A stretch of DNA of 64,000 bases from Flaviramulus_B aquimarinus (GCF_039543205.1 NZ_BAABJH010000001.1:1116001-1180000), one strand, 5' to 3'; counted from the first letter of the stretch, positions 8,935 to 17,688 are shown. Notes: generated from the letters alone by a model not told the origin. Numbers and translations are program-made.

Positions 8935-9306
8935 CTAATAGGCGGTTTCCATTTTTTCTAAACTAGTAATGGTATCAACTAAATTATCATCAGTCGAGCT
9001 GGCATTCCTATTAAAGATGACTTTAAATTTAGTTCCTACCAAAGCTTCAGAATTTAAATCGAAGGTTTTTAACACCCCGTCATCTACTTTTTGAAACGTT
9101 AATGTCTGCTCATTTCCTTTTCTATCTTTAACTACAAAATTATACCCTGAATCTGAATGTCCAGAATATGTAGCGTAAACTATTAATCCGTCTTGGATTA
9201 ATGACTCGCTAATAGGCGCATTTGAAATTGTTGGTGTTTTAAAACTTGTGAATGTTAATAATGAGACCATTAAAGTACTTAACACAATTAAATTTTTTAC
9301 TTTCAT
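8935..9306 (-). CDS. Small secreted protein of unknown function
   Basis: The 123-residue product has an N-terminal signal sequence (MKVKNLIVLSTLMVSLLTFTSF). The mature part is polar and strand-rich, with segments YNFVVKDRKGNEQTLTF and VGTKFKVIFNRNASSTDD. Its mature region loosely resembles the cytoplasmic 75-residue protein at 9453 (both have an F-V-D-G core and a closing I-S/L-L-x motif), but this is too weak to call paralogy. No family is recognised. Monocistronic, with its own terminator at 8889-8907. Confidence 0.7.
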   Translation of the reverse strand: MKVKNLIVLSTLMVSLLTFTSFKTPTISNAPISESLIQDGLIVYATYSGHSDSGYNFVVKDRKGNEQTLTFQKVDDGVLKTFDLNSEALVGTKFKVIFNRNASSTDDNLVDTITSLEKMETAY

Positions 9307-9452
9307 TTTTACAATATTTTAAATTTAATTAAAAACCATTTTGGAAATTCAGCTAACAAAATTCCAAATTAATTATAGAGTACGTTTTGATATATGTCCT
9401 TATCCGATAGCTTATTGAACACGGACATTTATAAAAACAAAAATGATGCCGT

Positions 9453-9680
9453 TTAAGCCTCTATAGGTTTTAAACTTTCTATTCTATAATAAACATCGTC
9501 ACCATCTGCATCTTCAACAAATGTTAATCTAAATTCTTGATCGATTAGATCTTCATTGTTTTTTAAATCGTATTGTTTTAAAACACGTGGATGTACATCT
9601 TCAAACACTAATTCTTCTCCATTTTCAAACCAAAAGGTATAATACCCCTCTTTGTAAGACTTAAAAACAGCTATTCTCAT
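9453..9680 (-). CDS. Small acidic protein of unknown function
   Basis: A 75-residue protein beginning MRIAVFKSYKEGYYTFWF. The start at 9680 is preferred over an upstream ATG at 9710: the longer form would overlap the preceding gene by 14 bases and add an unlikely IIINNIFVI leader. The protein is acidic, with FVEDADGDDVYY near the end, and has no signal peptide or membrane span. It sits 16 bases downstream of the 102-residue gene at 9697, suggesting one transcript. Function unknown. Confidence 0.7.
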   Translation of the reverse strand: MRIAVFKSYKEGYYTFWFENGEELVFEDVHPRVLKQYDLKNNEDLIDQEFRLTFVEDADGDDVYYRIESLKPIEA

Positions 9681-9696
9681 AATTACAAATATATTA

Positions 9697-10005
9697 TTAA
9701 TTATTATCAATTAAATCTGGATCCTGTATGGCTTCGGGATCATCTTCAGCAAAATCCTCATAATCATCTTCATCATAATTTGCCATAGTCGTAACAAGTT
9801 TTGTACTCACTTTTACTAAATATTTAGTATCATGAGTGGTTACCTCTATAGCTTCAATAATTTCATTATGTTGATTTTTGAAAGATATTATTTGGCTTTC
9901 TCCATAGCCATCTGGATACCTTTCAACTAATAAAGCTAATATTTCTGGGGTTAACTTTTTAAAGTCTACAATAACACGTTTTAAATTATCCTTCTTGTTT
10001 CTCAT
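9697..10005 (-). CDS. Small conserved cytoplasmic protein, acidic tail
   Basis: The 102-residue product has a folded-looking N-terminal part (RVIVDFKKLTPEILALLVERYPDGYG) and a mixed strand region (EAIEVTTHDTKYLVKVSTKL). The last 28 residues are very acidic, with YDEDDYEDFAEDDPEAIQD. An ordered domain with a disordered acidic C-terminus suggests binding to a basic partner or nucleic-acid-associated protein, but no family function is known to me. Similar proteins are, as far as I recall, common in Flavobacteriaceae. Probably co-transcribed with the 75-residue gene after it. Confidence 0.75.
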   Translation of the reverse strand: MRNKKDNLKRVIVDFKKLTPEILALLVERYPDGYGESQIISFKNQHNEIIEAIEVTTHDTKYLVKVSTKLVTTMANYDEDDYEDFAEDDPEAIQDPDLIDNN

Positions 10006-10335
10006 GCTTAGGTTTTCTTTTTAAAATTTGGTGACTTGAGCAGGATTTAGCACCCAAAAGGTACGTAAAAAAATAAAAAATGTAAAAACAATATACTTAA
10101 TATTCAAATTATATCTTGAAGCCTTAAAGATATAATTTGTAGATTAACTATGTGTTAAGCGTGTAAAAAATAAACTTTATTTATTTAGAAAAGCATGTTT
10201 CTTAGATGCTGAAAAGTGCTCAGCAATCTATTAGAGTTTAAATATTAAACTAGTTGATCTATGAATTAATTAACCTTTTTCTTATTGTAAACTTATTCTG
10301 GAATATAATGGTTTTCTTGATTGAATTATTAATCC
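10006..10335. other. Structured 330-base intergenic region with three hairpins
   Basis: No ORF is visible. Three inverted repeats occur. CAAATTATATCTT at 10105-10117 pairs perfectly with 10127-10139 (13 bp, nine-base loop). AGATGCTGA at 10204-10212 pairs with 10220-10229 apart from one bulge. AGTTTAA at 10235-10241 pairs with 10245-10251. None is followed by a clear U-tract, so they are not ordinary terminators. The region follows the pseudouridine synthase gene and precedes the small acidic gene, both leftward, so it is either a structured untranslated region or an unannotated RNA. Confidence 0.4.
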
Positions 10336-11178
10336 CTAAAGCATCTTTAAAGTATTTAACTCTTGTTCTGTTAAATGTTTCCAACTGCCACGTGGTATAT
10401 CCTTTTTGGTAAGGTGACCAATAGCTACGCAATCTAAACTGACAATATCATACTTTAAATAATCAAAAATAGTTCGGATTAAGGTATTTCCTGTATTCTT
10501 AATTTTAAGTCCTATTTCTCTTTTTGAAGCGCCGTCTATATAACTAATTTCTTCAACACTTATAAGTTTGTCGTGTACCTTAAAACCAGCTTGAACCTTT
10601 TTTAAATCTTCAAGCTTTAAATTTTTATCTAACTCGATATGAAATAGACGTGCTACACCATTTTTAGAGTTCGTAAATTTAGCTGTAATGGCATCATCAT
10701 TTGTAAACAATAATAAGCCTTTTGAGTTTCTACCTAAGCGCCCAATGGGTTTTACACGAGACGGTGTTGCATTGGCTACTAAATCCATAACCGTTCTGCC
10801 TTTTCCTTCGCTAGTTGTTGTAGCAAACCCTTTAGGCTTGTTAAGCAACACATAAGCCTTTTTCTCTGGGTTTATACGTGCGCCATCATAACGAACTTCA
10901 TCGCCCAATTTAACTTTAAAGCCCATTTCTGTAATTACTTTTCCGTTTACAGAAACCAATCCTGTAGCGATATATACATCGGCTTCACGACGGGAACACA
11001 TCCCTGAGTTGGCCACATATTTATTTAATCTGATTTCATCAGGATTCCCAGGTTTTTTAGGTGTTGGGTTATTCTTTTTTACAGGTGTATTTACTCTTGC
11101 ATAACTCTTAGGACGTATGTTTCCACTTCCTCGTCCTGACGGCTTTCCTTTTCCTTTACTCCCTTGATGTCTGTTCAT
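10336..11178 (-). CDS. RsuA/RluB-family pseudouridine synthase homolog lacking the catalytic Asp
   Basis: The 280-residue protein has a basic Gly/Lys-rich N-terminal tail (residues 1-45), an S4 RNA-binding domain (IRLNKYVANSGMCSRREADVYI), and an RsuA/RluB-type synthase domain. In active members the motif is GRLD, with Asp as nucleophile; here it reads GRLGRNSKGLLLFTND, so Asp is replaced by Gly. The usual RRIF/RRMF motif near the C-terminus reads LIRTIF. It may therefore be an RNA-binding pseudoenzyme, with the working paralog elsewhere. A -7-like element (CAAAGATA on the plus strand) is at 11195-11202. Confidence 0.85.
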   Translation of the reverse strand: MNRHQGSKGKGKPSGRGSGNIRPKSYARVNTPVKKNNPTPKKPGNPDEIRLNKYVANSGMCSRREADVYIATGLVSVNGKVITEMGFKVKLGDEVRYDGARINPEKKAYVLLNKPKGFATTTSEGKGRTVMDLVANATPSRVKPIGRLGRNSKGLLLFTNDDAITAKFTNSKNGVARLFHIELDKNLKLEDLKKVQAGFKVHDKLISVEEISYIDGASKREIGLKIKNTGNTLIRTIFDYLKYDIVSLDCVAIGHLTKKDIPRGSWKHLTEQELNTLKML

Positions 11179-11194
11179 GACTTGTAATTTTGTG

Positions 11195-11202
11195 CAAAGA
11201 TA
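11195..11202 (-). promoter_or_regulatory. Putative Bacteroidota -7 element for the pseudouridine synthase gene
   Basis: On the minus strand this reads TATCTTTG, a match to TAnnTTTG, 17 bases before the ATG at 11178. No clear TTTG -33 box is seen, so only half of the promoter is supported. Confidence 0.4.
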
Positions 11203-11324
11203 TACTTAAAATTATGATTCTTGATTTAAGATTGTTGTTTTGTTGCTTCTGTATCAAGTATTACTTGTGGATATTCATTTTTGAACTAATAAACAAACCA
11301 ACCCTTGTAATGAATCCTAATTAT

Positions 11325-12227
11325 TTAAATACGATTTAAAACAACACCAACATTAATTAAAACAATACAAGAAACACCAGCAACAATCATGAATTTCAAA
11401 ATATTATGAAGTATCAAATAGTGGGTTTTTGTTTTGGATTTCCAAAGTATTAATAAGAACATAAGTAATAAAATGATACTGAGGTAAAAATATAAATACA
11501 TGTAACCTATTTCAAAACGATATAAAAGTAAATAGGTTGGAATCAGTGTTAGAAAAGATAATACGGTAAGCATGATTTTAGATGCTTTTTCACCATAAAT
11601 AATTGGAATGGTTTTATAACCTTGAGTCAAATCACCTTTTATGTTCTCTAAATCTTTTGTCAACTCTCTCATAGCTATCATTAAAAACAAGAAAACTGCA
11701 TGTACAAAAATGACTGTTTCAAAATTTTTATAATACATAAAAATGGCAAAAAATGGTGTAATGGTTAACACAGCCGATACTAAATTGCCAATAAAAGGCA
11801 ATTTTTTTAGTTTATGCGAATAAAACCATATCCCGAAAATGTAAACTGAAAAGAAAATCACCGCTTTAAAAGACACGTAACTTGCCATAACAACGGCCAT
11901 GAAATTCAGTACAAAATAGAATGATAGCTTTGTATTTTGACTCACCAATTTATCTAATCTGGATTTTATAGGTCTGTTTATTAAATCTTTTTCGGAATCA
12001 TAAAAATTATTAATGATATACCCGCCTGCAATAGTGGCTGCCGATGCCAGAACCAACATAAACAAATTAAGGTCTAATACAACTTGTTTTAAAGGTTTAT
12101 TGTGCGCCATAATATAAATTGACGCTAAGTATTGTGCAATAACTATAATGAGGATGTTGTAGCCTCTAACCACAGAAAACATGCTGAAAAACTTAAGTAG
12201 AATGTGCTTTTGTTTTCTAGATAGCAT
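11325..12227 (-). CDS. UbiA-family prenyltransferase
   Basis: The 300-residue membrane protein has about eight hydrophobic segments and the two Asp-rich motifs of UbiA enzymes. These are NNFYDSEKDLINRPIKSRL (about residues 68-86) and LTKDLENIKGD (about 187-197), which bind Mg-prenyl diphosphate. Databases usually call this subgroup geranylgeranylglycerol-phosphate geranylgeranyltransferase-like; the acceptor is uncertain. It follows the mevalonate kinase gene by 63 bases on the same strand, which fits use of isoprenoid diphosphates made by that pathway. Confidence 0.85.
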   Translation of the reverse strand: MLSRKQKHILLKFFSMFSVVRGYNILIIVIAQYLASIYIMAHNKPLKQVVLDLNLFMLVLASAATIAGGYIINNFYDSEKDLINRPIKSRLDKLVSQNTKLSFYFVLNFMAVVMASYVSFKAVIFFSVYIFGIWFYSHKLKKLPFIGNLVSAVLTITPFFAIFMYYKNFETVIFVHAVFLFLMIAMRELTKDLENIKGDLTQGYKTIPIIYGEKASKIMLTVLSFLTLIPTYLLLYRFEIGYMYLYFYLSIILLLMFLLILWKSKTKTHYLILHNILKFMIVAGVSCIVLINVGVVLNRI

Positions 12228-12290
12228 GACATATAAATTTTGATGAAACCACTCCTGCAGCTATCAGGGTTGTATGGCAATAATAGAAAT

Positions 12291-13220
12291 TTAGAAGTTG
12301 TAAACGACTTCTAACTTATAATCTGCAAGGGATTGTTTTGCTTTATCAATATCTTCAGTAAATCCAAGAATATAACCACCGCCACCTGAGCCACATAATT
12401 TCAAGTAATATTCATTGGTTTCAATACCTTTTTTCCAAAGCTCATGAAATTGTTGAGGAATCATAGGTTTAAAATGGTTTAAAACCACTTTTGAAAGGCG
12501 TTTTGTGTTTCTAAATAAAGACTTAACATCGCCCTTTAAAAAATCGTCTACACAGGCATCTGTATGCTTGATAAATTGATTTTTAAGCATGCTTCGAAAA
12601 CCTTCTTGTTTCATGTTTTCCATAAACAAGCTTACCATTGGTGCTGTTTCGCCAATAATACCACTATCTAATAAAAATACTGCATTTTTCCCTTCGCTTT
12701 TTTGAGATGGGATACCTGTAGCTTCAATATTATCTTTAGAGTTTATGAGTATTGGAATGCTTAAATAACTATTTAAGGGATCTAAACCAGAAGACTTCCC
12801 ATGAAAAAAAGATTCCATTTCAGAAAAGACAGCCTTTAATCTTAAAAGTTTATCGCGTGTTAAATTCTCTAAAACGGTTATTTTATCTTTTGCATACTTA
12901 TCATATATAGCGGCTACTAGTGCTCCGCTACTACCAACACCATAACCTTGAGGGATAGACGAATCAAAATACATTCCTGATTGTATATGATTCTTTAAAG
13001 ATGTTATATCAAAAGTGACTAATGTATCATCAATATTTTGTAGATATTCTGCAAAACGCTTCAAGCTTTGATTAGACGCTATAGCATCATCCGAAGGGTT
13101 TTCATCTGTCTTTAATGCTCCATTATAGAAGTTATATGGAATAGACAAGCCTTTAGAATCTTTAATGATTCCATACTCTCCAAAGAGTAGAATTTTTGAA
13201 TAAAAGAGCGGTCCTTTCAT
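12291..13220 (-). CDS. mvk: Mevalonate kinase (GHMP kinase family)
   Basis: The start at 13220 gives 309 residues beginning MKGPLFYSKILLFGEYGII, the usual GHMP start. A longer frame from 13313 would overlap the preceding gene and add a non-homologous leader. The ATP-binding PxxxGxGSSGA motif appears as IPQGYGVGSSGALVAAI near residues 109-125. The C-terminal GHMP motif is KLCGSGGGGYILGF. The protein phosphorylates mevalonate in the cytoplasm. It starts 28 bases after the stop of the diphosphomevalonate decarboxylase gene, so the two form a mevalonate operon. Confidence 0.85.
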   Translation of the reverse strand: MKGPLFYSKILLFGEYGIIKDSKGLSIPYNFYNGALKTDENPSDDAIASNQSLKRFAEYLQNIDDTLVTFDITSLKNHIQSGMYFDSSIPQGYGVGSSGALVAAIYDKYAKDKITVLENLTRDKLLRLKAVFSEMESFFHGKSSGLDPLNSYLSIPILINSKDNIEATGIPSQKSEGKNAVFLLDSGIIGETAPMVSLFMENMKQEGFRSMLKNQFIKHTDACVDDFLKGDVKSLFRNTKRLSKVVLNHFKPMIPQQFHELWKKGIETNEYYLKLCGSGGGGYILGFTEDIDKAKQSLADYKLEVVYNF

Positions 13221-13248
13221 AAACAATTTTTGATTTGGTTTAGCAAAA

Positions 13249-14343
13249 TTACAACAGTTTAGCGCCAAAACCAATTTTATCGTTAATATACTCACCTTTT
13301 TGGCAAAACGCAACTAATTCAGTATTAATGAATTTCGTAATGAAATCTACTTCATTTTCAGGATATAAAACATGTACATTGGCTCCAGCATCTAAAGTAA
13401 AACACACTTTTGAGCCTGTTGTTTTTCTAAACTCCCAAATTTTATTTATAATTTCTAGTGTATTGGGTTTCATTAAAATGAAATATGGCAGGCTTGTCAT
13501 CATCATGGCATGAAGTGTTAATGCTTCACTTTCTACTAGTGCAATAAACTTGTCTAAATCACCTTCTTTTAAAATACTAGTTATATCTGAGAGGTTTTTA
13601 TGGGCTTGCTTAAAACGCTCTTGTGCAAATGGGTGTCCATACATTAAATTATGGCCTATGGTACTACTCACTTGCTTTTCACCCTTATCAACCAACAAAA
13701 TGGTATCATAATAATTTTTGAAATTATCGTGAACCTCATAGGGGTATTTTACGCCATATAAATCTGAGCTTCCTTCAATATCTTCATGTTTTCCCCAAAC
13801 TACCAAATCGCCTTCAAGGCTTCGGCATGCACTTCCTGAACCTAATCGTGCTAAAAACGAAGCTTTTTTGGTAAAATATACTTCAGAAACGGCTTGACTT
13901 AAAGTCTTTTCTAAACTCATTAAACACAAGGCTAACGCACTCATTCCTGATGCTGAAGATGCAATTCCTGAACTATGCGGAAAGGTATTTGAGGTTTCTA
14001 TTTTAAAATGATAGTCTTTTAAAAAAGGTAAATAGTTTTCAACTCGATTAAAGAACGTCTCTATTTTTGGTTTAAAATCGGCTTTCTTTTCACCATCCAA
14101 AAACACTTCAAAAGAAAAATCGTTTGAATCTTCTTTTTTGAAAAAACTTAATGTCGTCGTTGTTTTACAATGATCAAGGGTAAAACTAATTGATGGGTTT
14201 TCTGGAATTTGATTTTGCCTTTTGCCCCAGTATTTAACTAATGCAATATTACTTGGTGAGGACCATGTAAAGCTACCGCTTTGTATCGTTTTTGAATTAT
14301 TGAGATAACTATCGGAACTAGGAATAAAATCTTCTGCTGTCAT
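13249..14343 (-). CDS. mvaD: Diphosphomevalonate decarboxylase
   Basis: The 364-residue GHMP-fold protein shows the family hallmark SNIALVKYWGKRQNQIPENPS near residues 30-50, where the Lys and Trp contact substrate. The ATP loop FPHSSGIASSASGMSALA (about 125-142) and ARLGSGSACRSLEGDLVVWG (about 170-189) follow. It converts mevalonate diphosphate to isopentenyl diphosphate with ATP. It starts four bases downstream of the DUF1697 gene and precedes mevalonate kinase on the same strand. No phosphomevalonate kinase is seen here; it may lie elsewhere. Confidence 0.92.
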   Translation of the reverse strand: MTAEDFIPSSDSYLNNSKTIQSGSFTWSSPSNIALVKYWGKRQNQIPENPSISFTLDHCKTTTTLSFFKKEDSNDFSFEVFLDGEKKADFKPKIETFFNRVENYLPFLKDYHFKIETSNTFPHSSGIASSASGMSALALCLMSLEKTLSQAVSEVYFTKKASFLARLGSGSACRSLEGDLVVWGKHEDIEGSSDLYGVKYPYEVHDNFKNYYDTILLVDKGEKQVSSTIGHNLMYGHPFAQERFKQAHKNLSDITSILKEGDLDKFIALVESEALTLHAMMMTSLPYFILMKPNTLEIINKIWEFRKTTGSKVCFTLDAGANVHVLYPENEVDFITKFINTELVAFCQKGEYINDKIGFGAKLL

Positions 14344-14346
14344 ATA

Positions 14347-14883
14347 TCATATTTCAGTTGACAAAGATAACAACTTTAGCATAGTTTTATAGTTCCTTGC
14401 CGTTGCTGTTGTTTTCAATTTTCGTTCAAAAAAATTATTATTGTATTTGGCTTTTCCATAACCTGTTAAACAGTAAGAGTATATACAATTATTTGTTATA
14501 ACAAACTGCTCATTTGGATATAACATTTTTGAAGCTTCTTCAACTAGGCTTTTATCAGGAATTGTATATGGGAACGTGAAATAACTATTCATTTTTTCCT
14601 CTTCCGGAAATGGACAATCATCAAAAATTTGCTGTAATTCTTTTGGTGTTTTAACTAGTATGGGAACTTCAAAACCAAAATAGTTTTTAATGGCTTCATG
14701 AATCTTTAATTCTAGCTTTTGAATATCTTTCTCTAAAGATTGAAAAACAACATTACCACTTTGAATGTATGTCAACACATGTTCCAATCCTGATTTAGAG
14801 AGCAATTCACGTAATTCAACCATTGGTATTTTCTTTTGCCCGCTTACGTTTACACCTCTTAAAAGTGCGATGTATGTTTTCAT
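14347..14883 (-). CDS. DUF1697 domain-containing protein
   Basis: The 178-residue protein opens with the DUF1697 signature YIALLRGVNVSGQKKIPM and continues with YIQSGNVVFQS near residues 40-50. These are the best conserved parts of the family. Members are cytoplasmic and have no established function. Its ATG is directly adjacent to the stop of the flavoprotein gene at 14884, and three bases separate its stop from the decarboxylase start, so it is embedded in the leftward operon. Confidence 0.85.
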   Translation of the reverse strand: MKTYIALLRGVNVSGQKKIPMVELRELLSKSGLEHVLTYIQSGNVVFQSLEKDIQKLELKIHEAIKNYFGFEVPILVKTPKELQQIFDDCPFPEEEKMNSYFTFPYTIPDKSLVEEASKMLYPNEQFVITNNCIYSYCLTGYGKAKYNNNFFERKLKTTATARNYKTMLKLLSLSTEI

Positions 14884-16092
14884 TTATTTTGAAATTGATT
14901 TTGCCACTATATAAGCCCCAGTCCAAGCATTTTGAAAATTAAAACCTCCTGTAACGGCATCAATATTTAAAACTTCTCCAGCAAAATATAAGTTTTCACA
15001 GCGTTTGCTTTCAAATGTTTTAAAATTAATTTCTTTAAGATTAACCCCTCCTGCGGTTACAAATTCTTCTTTAAATGTACTTTTTCCATCTACATTAAAA
15101 ACGGCTCTTGTCAGTTGATTTGCCAAATCTTCTAATTGTAATTTATTTAAATCGGCCCAACGTGTTTCAACATTCATATTTGATGCCAATACCAATTTGT
15201 GCCATAAACGCTTTGGCAAATCAAATTGCGTAGATTTATATATTGTTTTTTTTGCTAAATCTTGCTTTAATGTCTTTAAAACATCTAAACAATCTTTAAC
15301 TGTTTGCTTTATAAAATTAACTTCTATTTGAAATTTATAATGGCGTTTGGCTAACTCTAACGCTCCAAAAGCAGAGAGCTTTAATATGGATGGAGCGCTC
15401 ATGCCCCAATGGGTTATAAGCAATGGCCCTTCGCTCCACAAATCTGTACCCAAAACGTTTACTTCAACATCTAAAGCTACAACACCAGGAATATCCTGTA
15501 TACGCTCATCTTTTATATTAAATGTAAAAAGTGATGGAACTGGTTGTAAAATGGTATGCCCTAAATCTTGTAAAAGATTCCAAATTTTAGGATTGCTTCC
15601 TGTTGCAACTACTATTTTTTTAGATACAAACTCGCCATCCGGTGTTTCAATATGAAATAACTCCGACGCTTTTTTAATTGATTTTACTGGATGATTATAC
15701 AATACTTCTACATGATGTTTTTCTGCTTCATTCAAAAAACAATCAATAATAGTTTGTGATGAATTAGAAACTGGAAACATTCTACCATCTTCCTCAATCT
15801 TTAACGCTACGCCTCGTTTTTCAAACCATTCTATAGTATCGCCCGTCATAAATTGATGAAAAGGCCCTAATAATTCTTTTTCGCCACGTGGATAATTTTG
15901 TACTAATTCCTGTGGTACAAACTCGGCATGGGTTACATTACAACGTCCACCGCCAGACACTTTAACTTTAGCCAATCCTTCTTTAGCACGTTCTAAAATG
16001 GTTACTTTTAGTTCTGGATTTTGTTCAGCTATATTTATGGCTGCAAAAAAGCCTGCCGCCCCACCACCAATTATAATAACATCTTTTTGCAT
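14884..16092 (-). CDS. HI0933/YhiN-family flavoprotein
   Basis: The 402-residue protein begins with an FAD Rossmann motif, VIIIGGGAAGFFAAINIAE. It carries the family-typical KVSGGGRCNVTHA segment (about residues 45-57) and closes with FAGEVLNIDAVTGGFNFQNAWTGAY, all diagnostic of the HI0933-like aminoacetone-oxidase/BaiN group. The substrate in this organism is unknown. It overlaps the GDPD gene by one base upstream and abuts DUF1697 downstream, so it is part of a tightly packed operon. Confidence 0.88.
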   Translation of the reverse strand: MQKDVIIIGGGAAGFFAAINIAEQNPELKVTILERAKEGLAKVKVSGGGRCNVTHAEFVPQELVQNYPRGEKELLGPFHQFMTGDTIEWFEKRGVALKIEEDGRMFPVSNSSQTIIDCFLNEAEKHHVEVLYNHPVKSIKKASELFHIETPDGEFVSKKIVVATGSNPKIWNLLQDLGHTILQPVPSLFTFNIKDERIQDIPGVVALDVEVNVLGTDLWSEGPLLITHWGMSAPSILKLSAFGALELAKRHYKFQIEVNFIKQTVKDCLDVLKTLKQDLAKKTIYKSTQFDLPKRLWHKLVLASNMNVETRWADLNKLQLEDLANQLTRAVFNVDGKSTFKEEFVTAGGVNLKEINFKTFESKRCENLYFAGEVLNIDAVTGGFNFQNAWTGAYIVAKSISK

Positions 16093-16778
16093 TATAGCCT
16101 ATCGGGGAAATCAGAAATTATACCATCTACACCATAAGATTTTATGCGCTCTATGGGATTTAAATTGTTTACCGTATATGTAAATACTTTATAGTCTTCT
16201 TTTAAAGTATCAACTATTTCTTGGGTTAACATGGTGTAATTTGGATGTATTGCCACCGCTTTTATGGTTTTAGCGAAATTAACAGCCTCATGTATATTTG
16301 TATCGGTAAGTACAGCTAAAGGGATTTTATCGTTAATTTTATAAACTGTTTCCAACAAATCCTTTTGAAAACTTGAAACAAGAATGTTGTTATATTCCCA
16401 ACCTTTTTTTTCTACATAAAAGGCTATTAATCTACTGGCCTCTTTTGCGGTATCTTGTCCTTTTAACTCAATATTTAAAAGGCACTTGTTATTTACAAAT
16501 GCCAAAACTTCCGCTAAGGTAGGGATTTGGCAATAGCCTTTAACTACAACTTGTTTTAATTGTTTAAGCGTGTGTTTTGAAACCTCGCCAGAACCATTTG
16601 TCATTCTATCTAAAGTAAAGTCATGAAAGACTACCAACTGCCCAGAAGCACACCGATGTACATCAATCTCAATACCGTCCACACCTAAATCTAATGCCTT
16701 TCTTATAGATTCTAAGGTGTTTTCTGCTAAATGCCCTTTAGCTCCTCTGTGTCCTATTTTTAAAATATTATTACTCAT
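16092..16778 (-). CDS. Glycerophosphodiester phosphodiesterase
   Basis: The 228-residue GDPD-family TIM-barrel enzyme shows GHRGAKGHLAENTLESI at the N-terminus (catalytic His and Glu). DGIEIDVHRCASGQLVVFHDFTLDRMTNGSG follows around residues 34-64, with the metal-binding Glu-x-Asp and second His. There is no signal peptide, so it is probably cytoplasmic, releasing glycerol-3-phosphate from glycerophosphodiesters. It overlaps the acyl-CoA thioesterase gene by eight bases and the flavoprotein gene by one. Confidence 0.9.
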   Translation of the reverse strand: MSNNILKIGHRGAKGHLAENTLESIRKALDLGVDGIEIDVHRCASGQLVVFHDFTLDRMTNGSGEVSKHTLKQLKQVVVKGYCQIPTLAEVLAFVNNKCLLNIELKGQDTAKEASRLIAFYVEKKGWEYNNILVSSFQKDLLETVYKINDKIPLAVLTDTNIHEAVNFAKTIKAVAIHPNYTMLTQEIVDTLKEDYKVFTYTVNNLNPIERIKSYGVDGIISDFPDRL

Positions 16779-17646
16779 TTTTTATATTTTTTGGTCGCAT
16801 TAAGCCTTCTTGGGCGACTGATGCTATTAATTTCCCATCTCTTGTAAAAATGTTTCCTCTTGCAAATCCTCTGGCACCAGACGTATTAGGTGATTCTATA
16901 GAAAACAATAACCAATCGCTAAAATCAAAATCTCTAAAATACCACATAGAATGGTCCAAACTTGCTGTTTGTGTATTTCCCCAATGGGCTACACTTGCAT
17001 GTGGATTAAGTGCTGAAACTAAAATATTATAATCTGAAACATAGGTTAAGATTTGTTGTTTTGTTGCTAAATCTAAATCGCCTACATCACCTTTTAATTT
17101 AAACCACACATCATAAAAAGGTGGTAAGTCTTTCTTTTCAGCAGGGCTTACAAACGTAGTTGGTTTAAACTCAATGGGGCGTTCTATTTCAAAAAAGGCT
17201 TTAAGGCTTTTTGGTAAAAAATCGCCATATTGTTTAAGTATGTCTGTCCAACTTAATAATGTTTCTGGTTGGTTTAAACCAGATTTCATGACTATTTGAT
17301 GATTATATCCTATTTCTGGTTTATGAAATGATGCCGATAATATAAATATGGTTTTATTCTTTTGATGCGCCGTAACTCTTCGTACGGAAAAACTACCACC
17401 ATCTCTAACCAAATTCACATTATATGTAATTGGCCATTTCAAATCTCCTGCCTCTAAAAAATAGGAGTGCATAGAATGCAATACCCTTTTATTGGTAATG
17501 GTTCTGCTTGCTGCATTTATAGCTTGAGCCAAAACTTGGCCTCCAAAAACAACTGGGCTACCAACAGTTTCACTAACACCATTAAATTCAGTATCGTCTA
17601 TTTGCGTTAAAACTAAAAGGTCTAATAAGTCATTAGCTGTAGTCAT
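16771..17646 (-). CDS. tesB: Acyl-CoA thioesterase II (TesB-like)
   Basis: The 291-residue double-hotdog protein has VVFGGQVLAQAINAA (about residues 31-45), the LHSMHSYFLEAGD segment, and a C-terminal hotdog ending around SLDHSMWYFRDFDFSDWLL. The Asp/His-containing LDHSMW region matches the TesB active-site neighbourhood. It hydrolyses acyl-CoA thioesters in the cytoplasm. First gene of the leftward operon, with a -7-like element at 17689-17696. Confidence 0.9.
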   Translation of the reverse strand: MTTANDLLDLLVLTQIDDTEFNGVSETVGSPVVFGGQVLAQAINAASRTITNKRVLHSMHSYFLEAGDLKWPITYNVNLVRDGGSFSVRRVTAHQKNKTIFILSASFHKPEIGYNHQIVMKSGLNQPETLLSWTDILKQYGDFLPKSLKAFFEIERPIEFKPTTFVSPAEKKDLPPFYDVWFKLKGDVGDLDLATKQQILTYVSDYNILVSALNPHASVAHWGNTQTASLDHSMWYFRDFDFSDWLLFSIESPNTSGARGFARGNIFTRDGKLIASVAQEGLMRPKNIKNE

Positions 17647-17688
17647 AGATATTTTAAATGTGCTTTATTCATTAATACGCTCTTATAC

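Noticed and set aside
13328..13513. Plus-strand frame of 61 codons over the decarboxylase gene.
   Set aside because: It is antisense to a well-supported gene, lacks domain features and reflects shadow coding.
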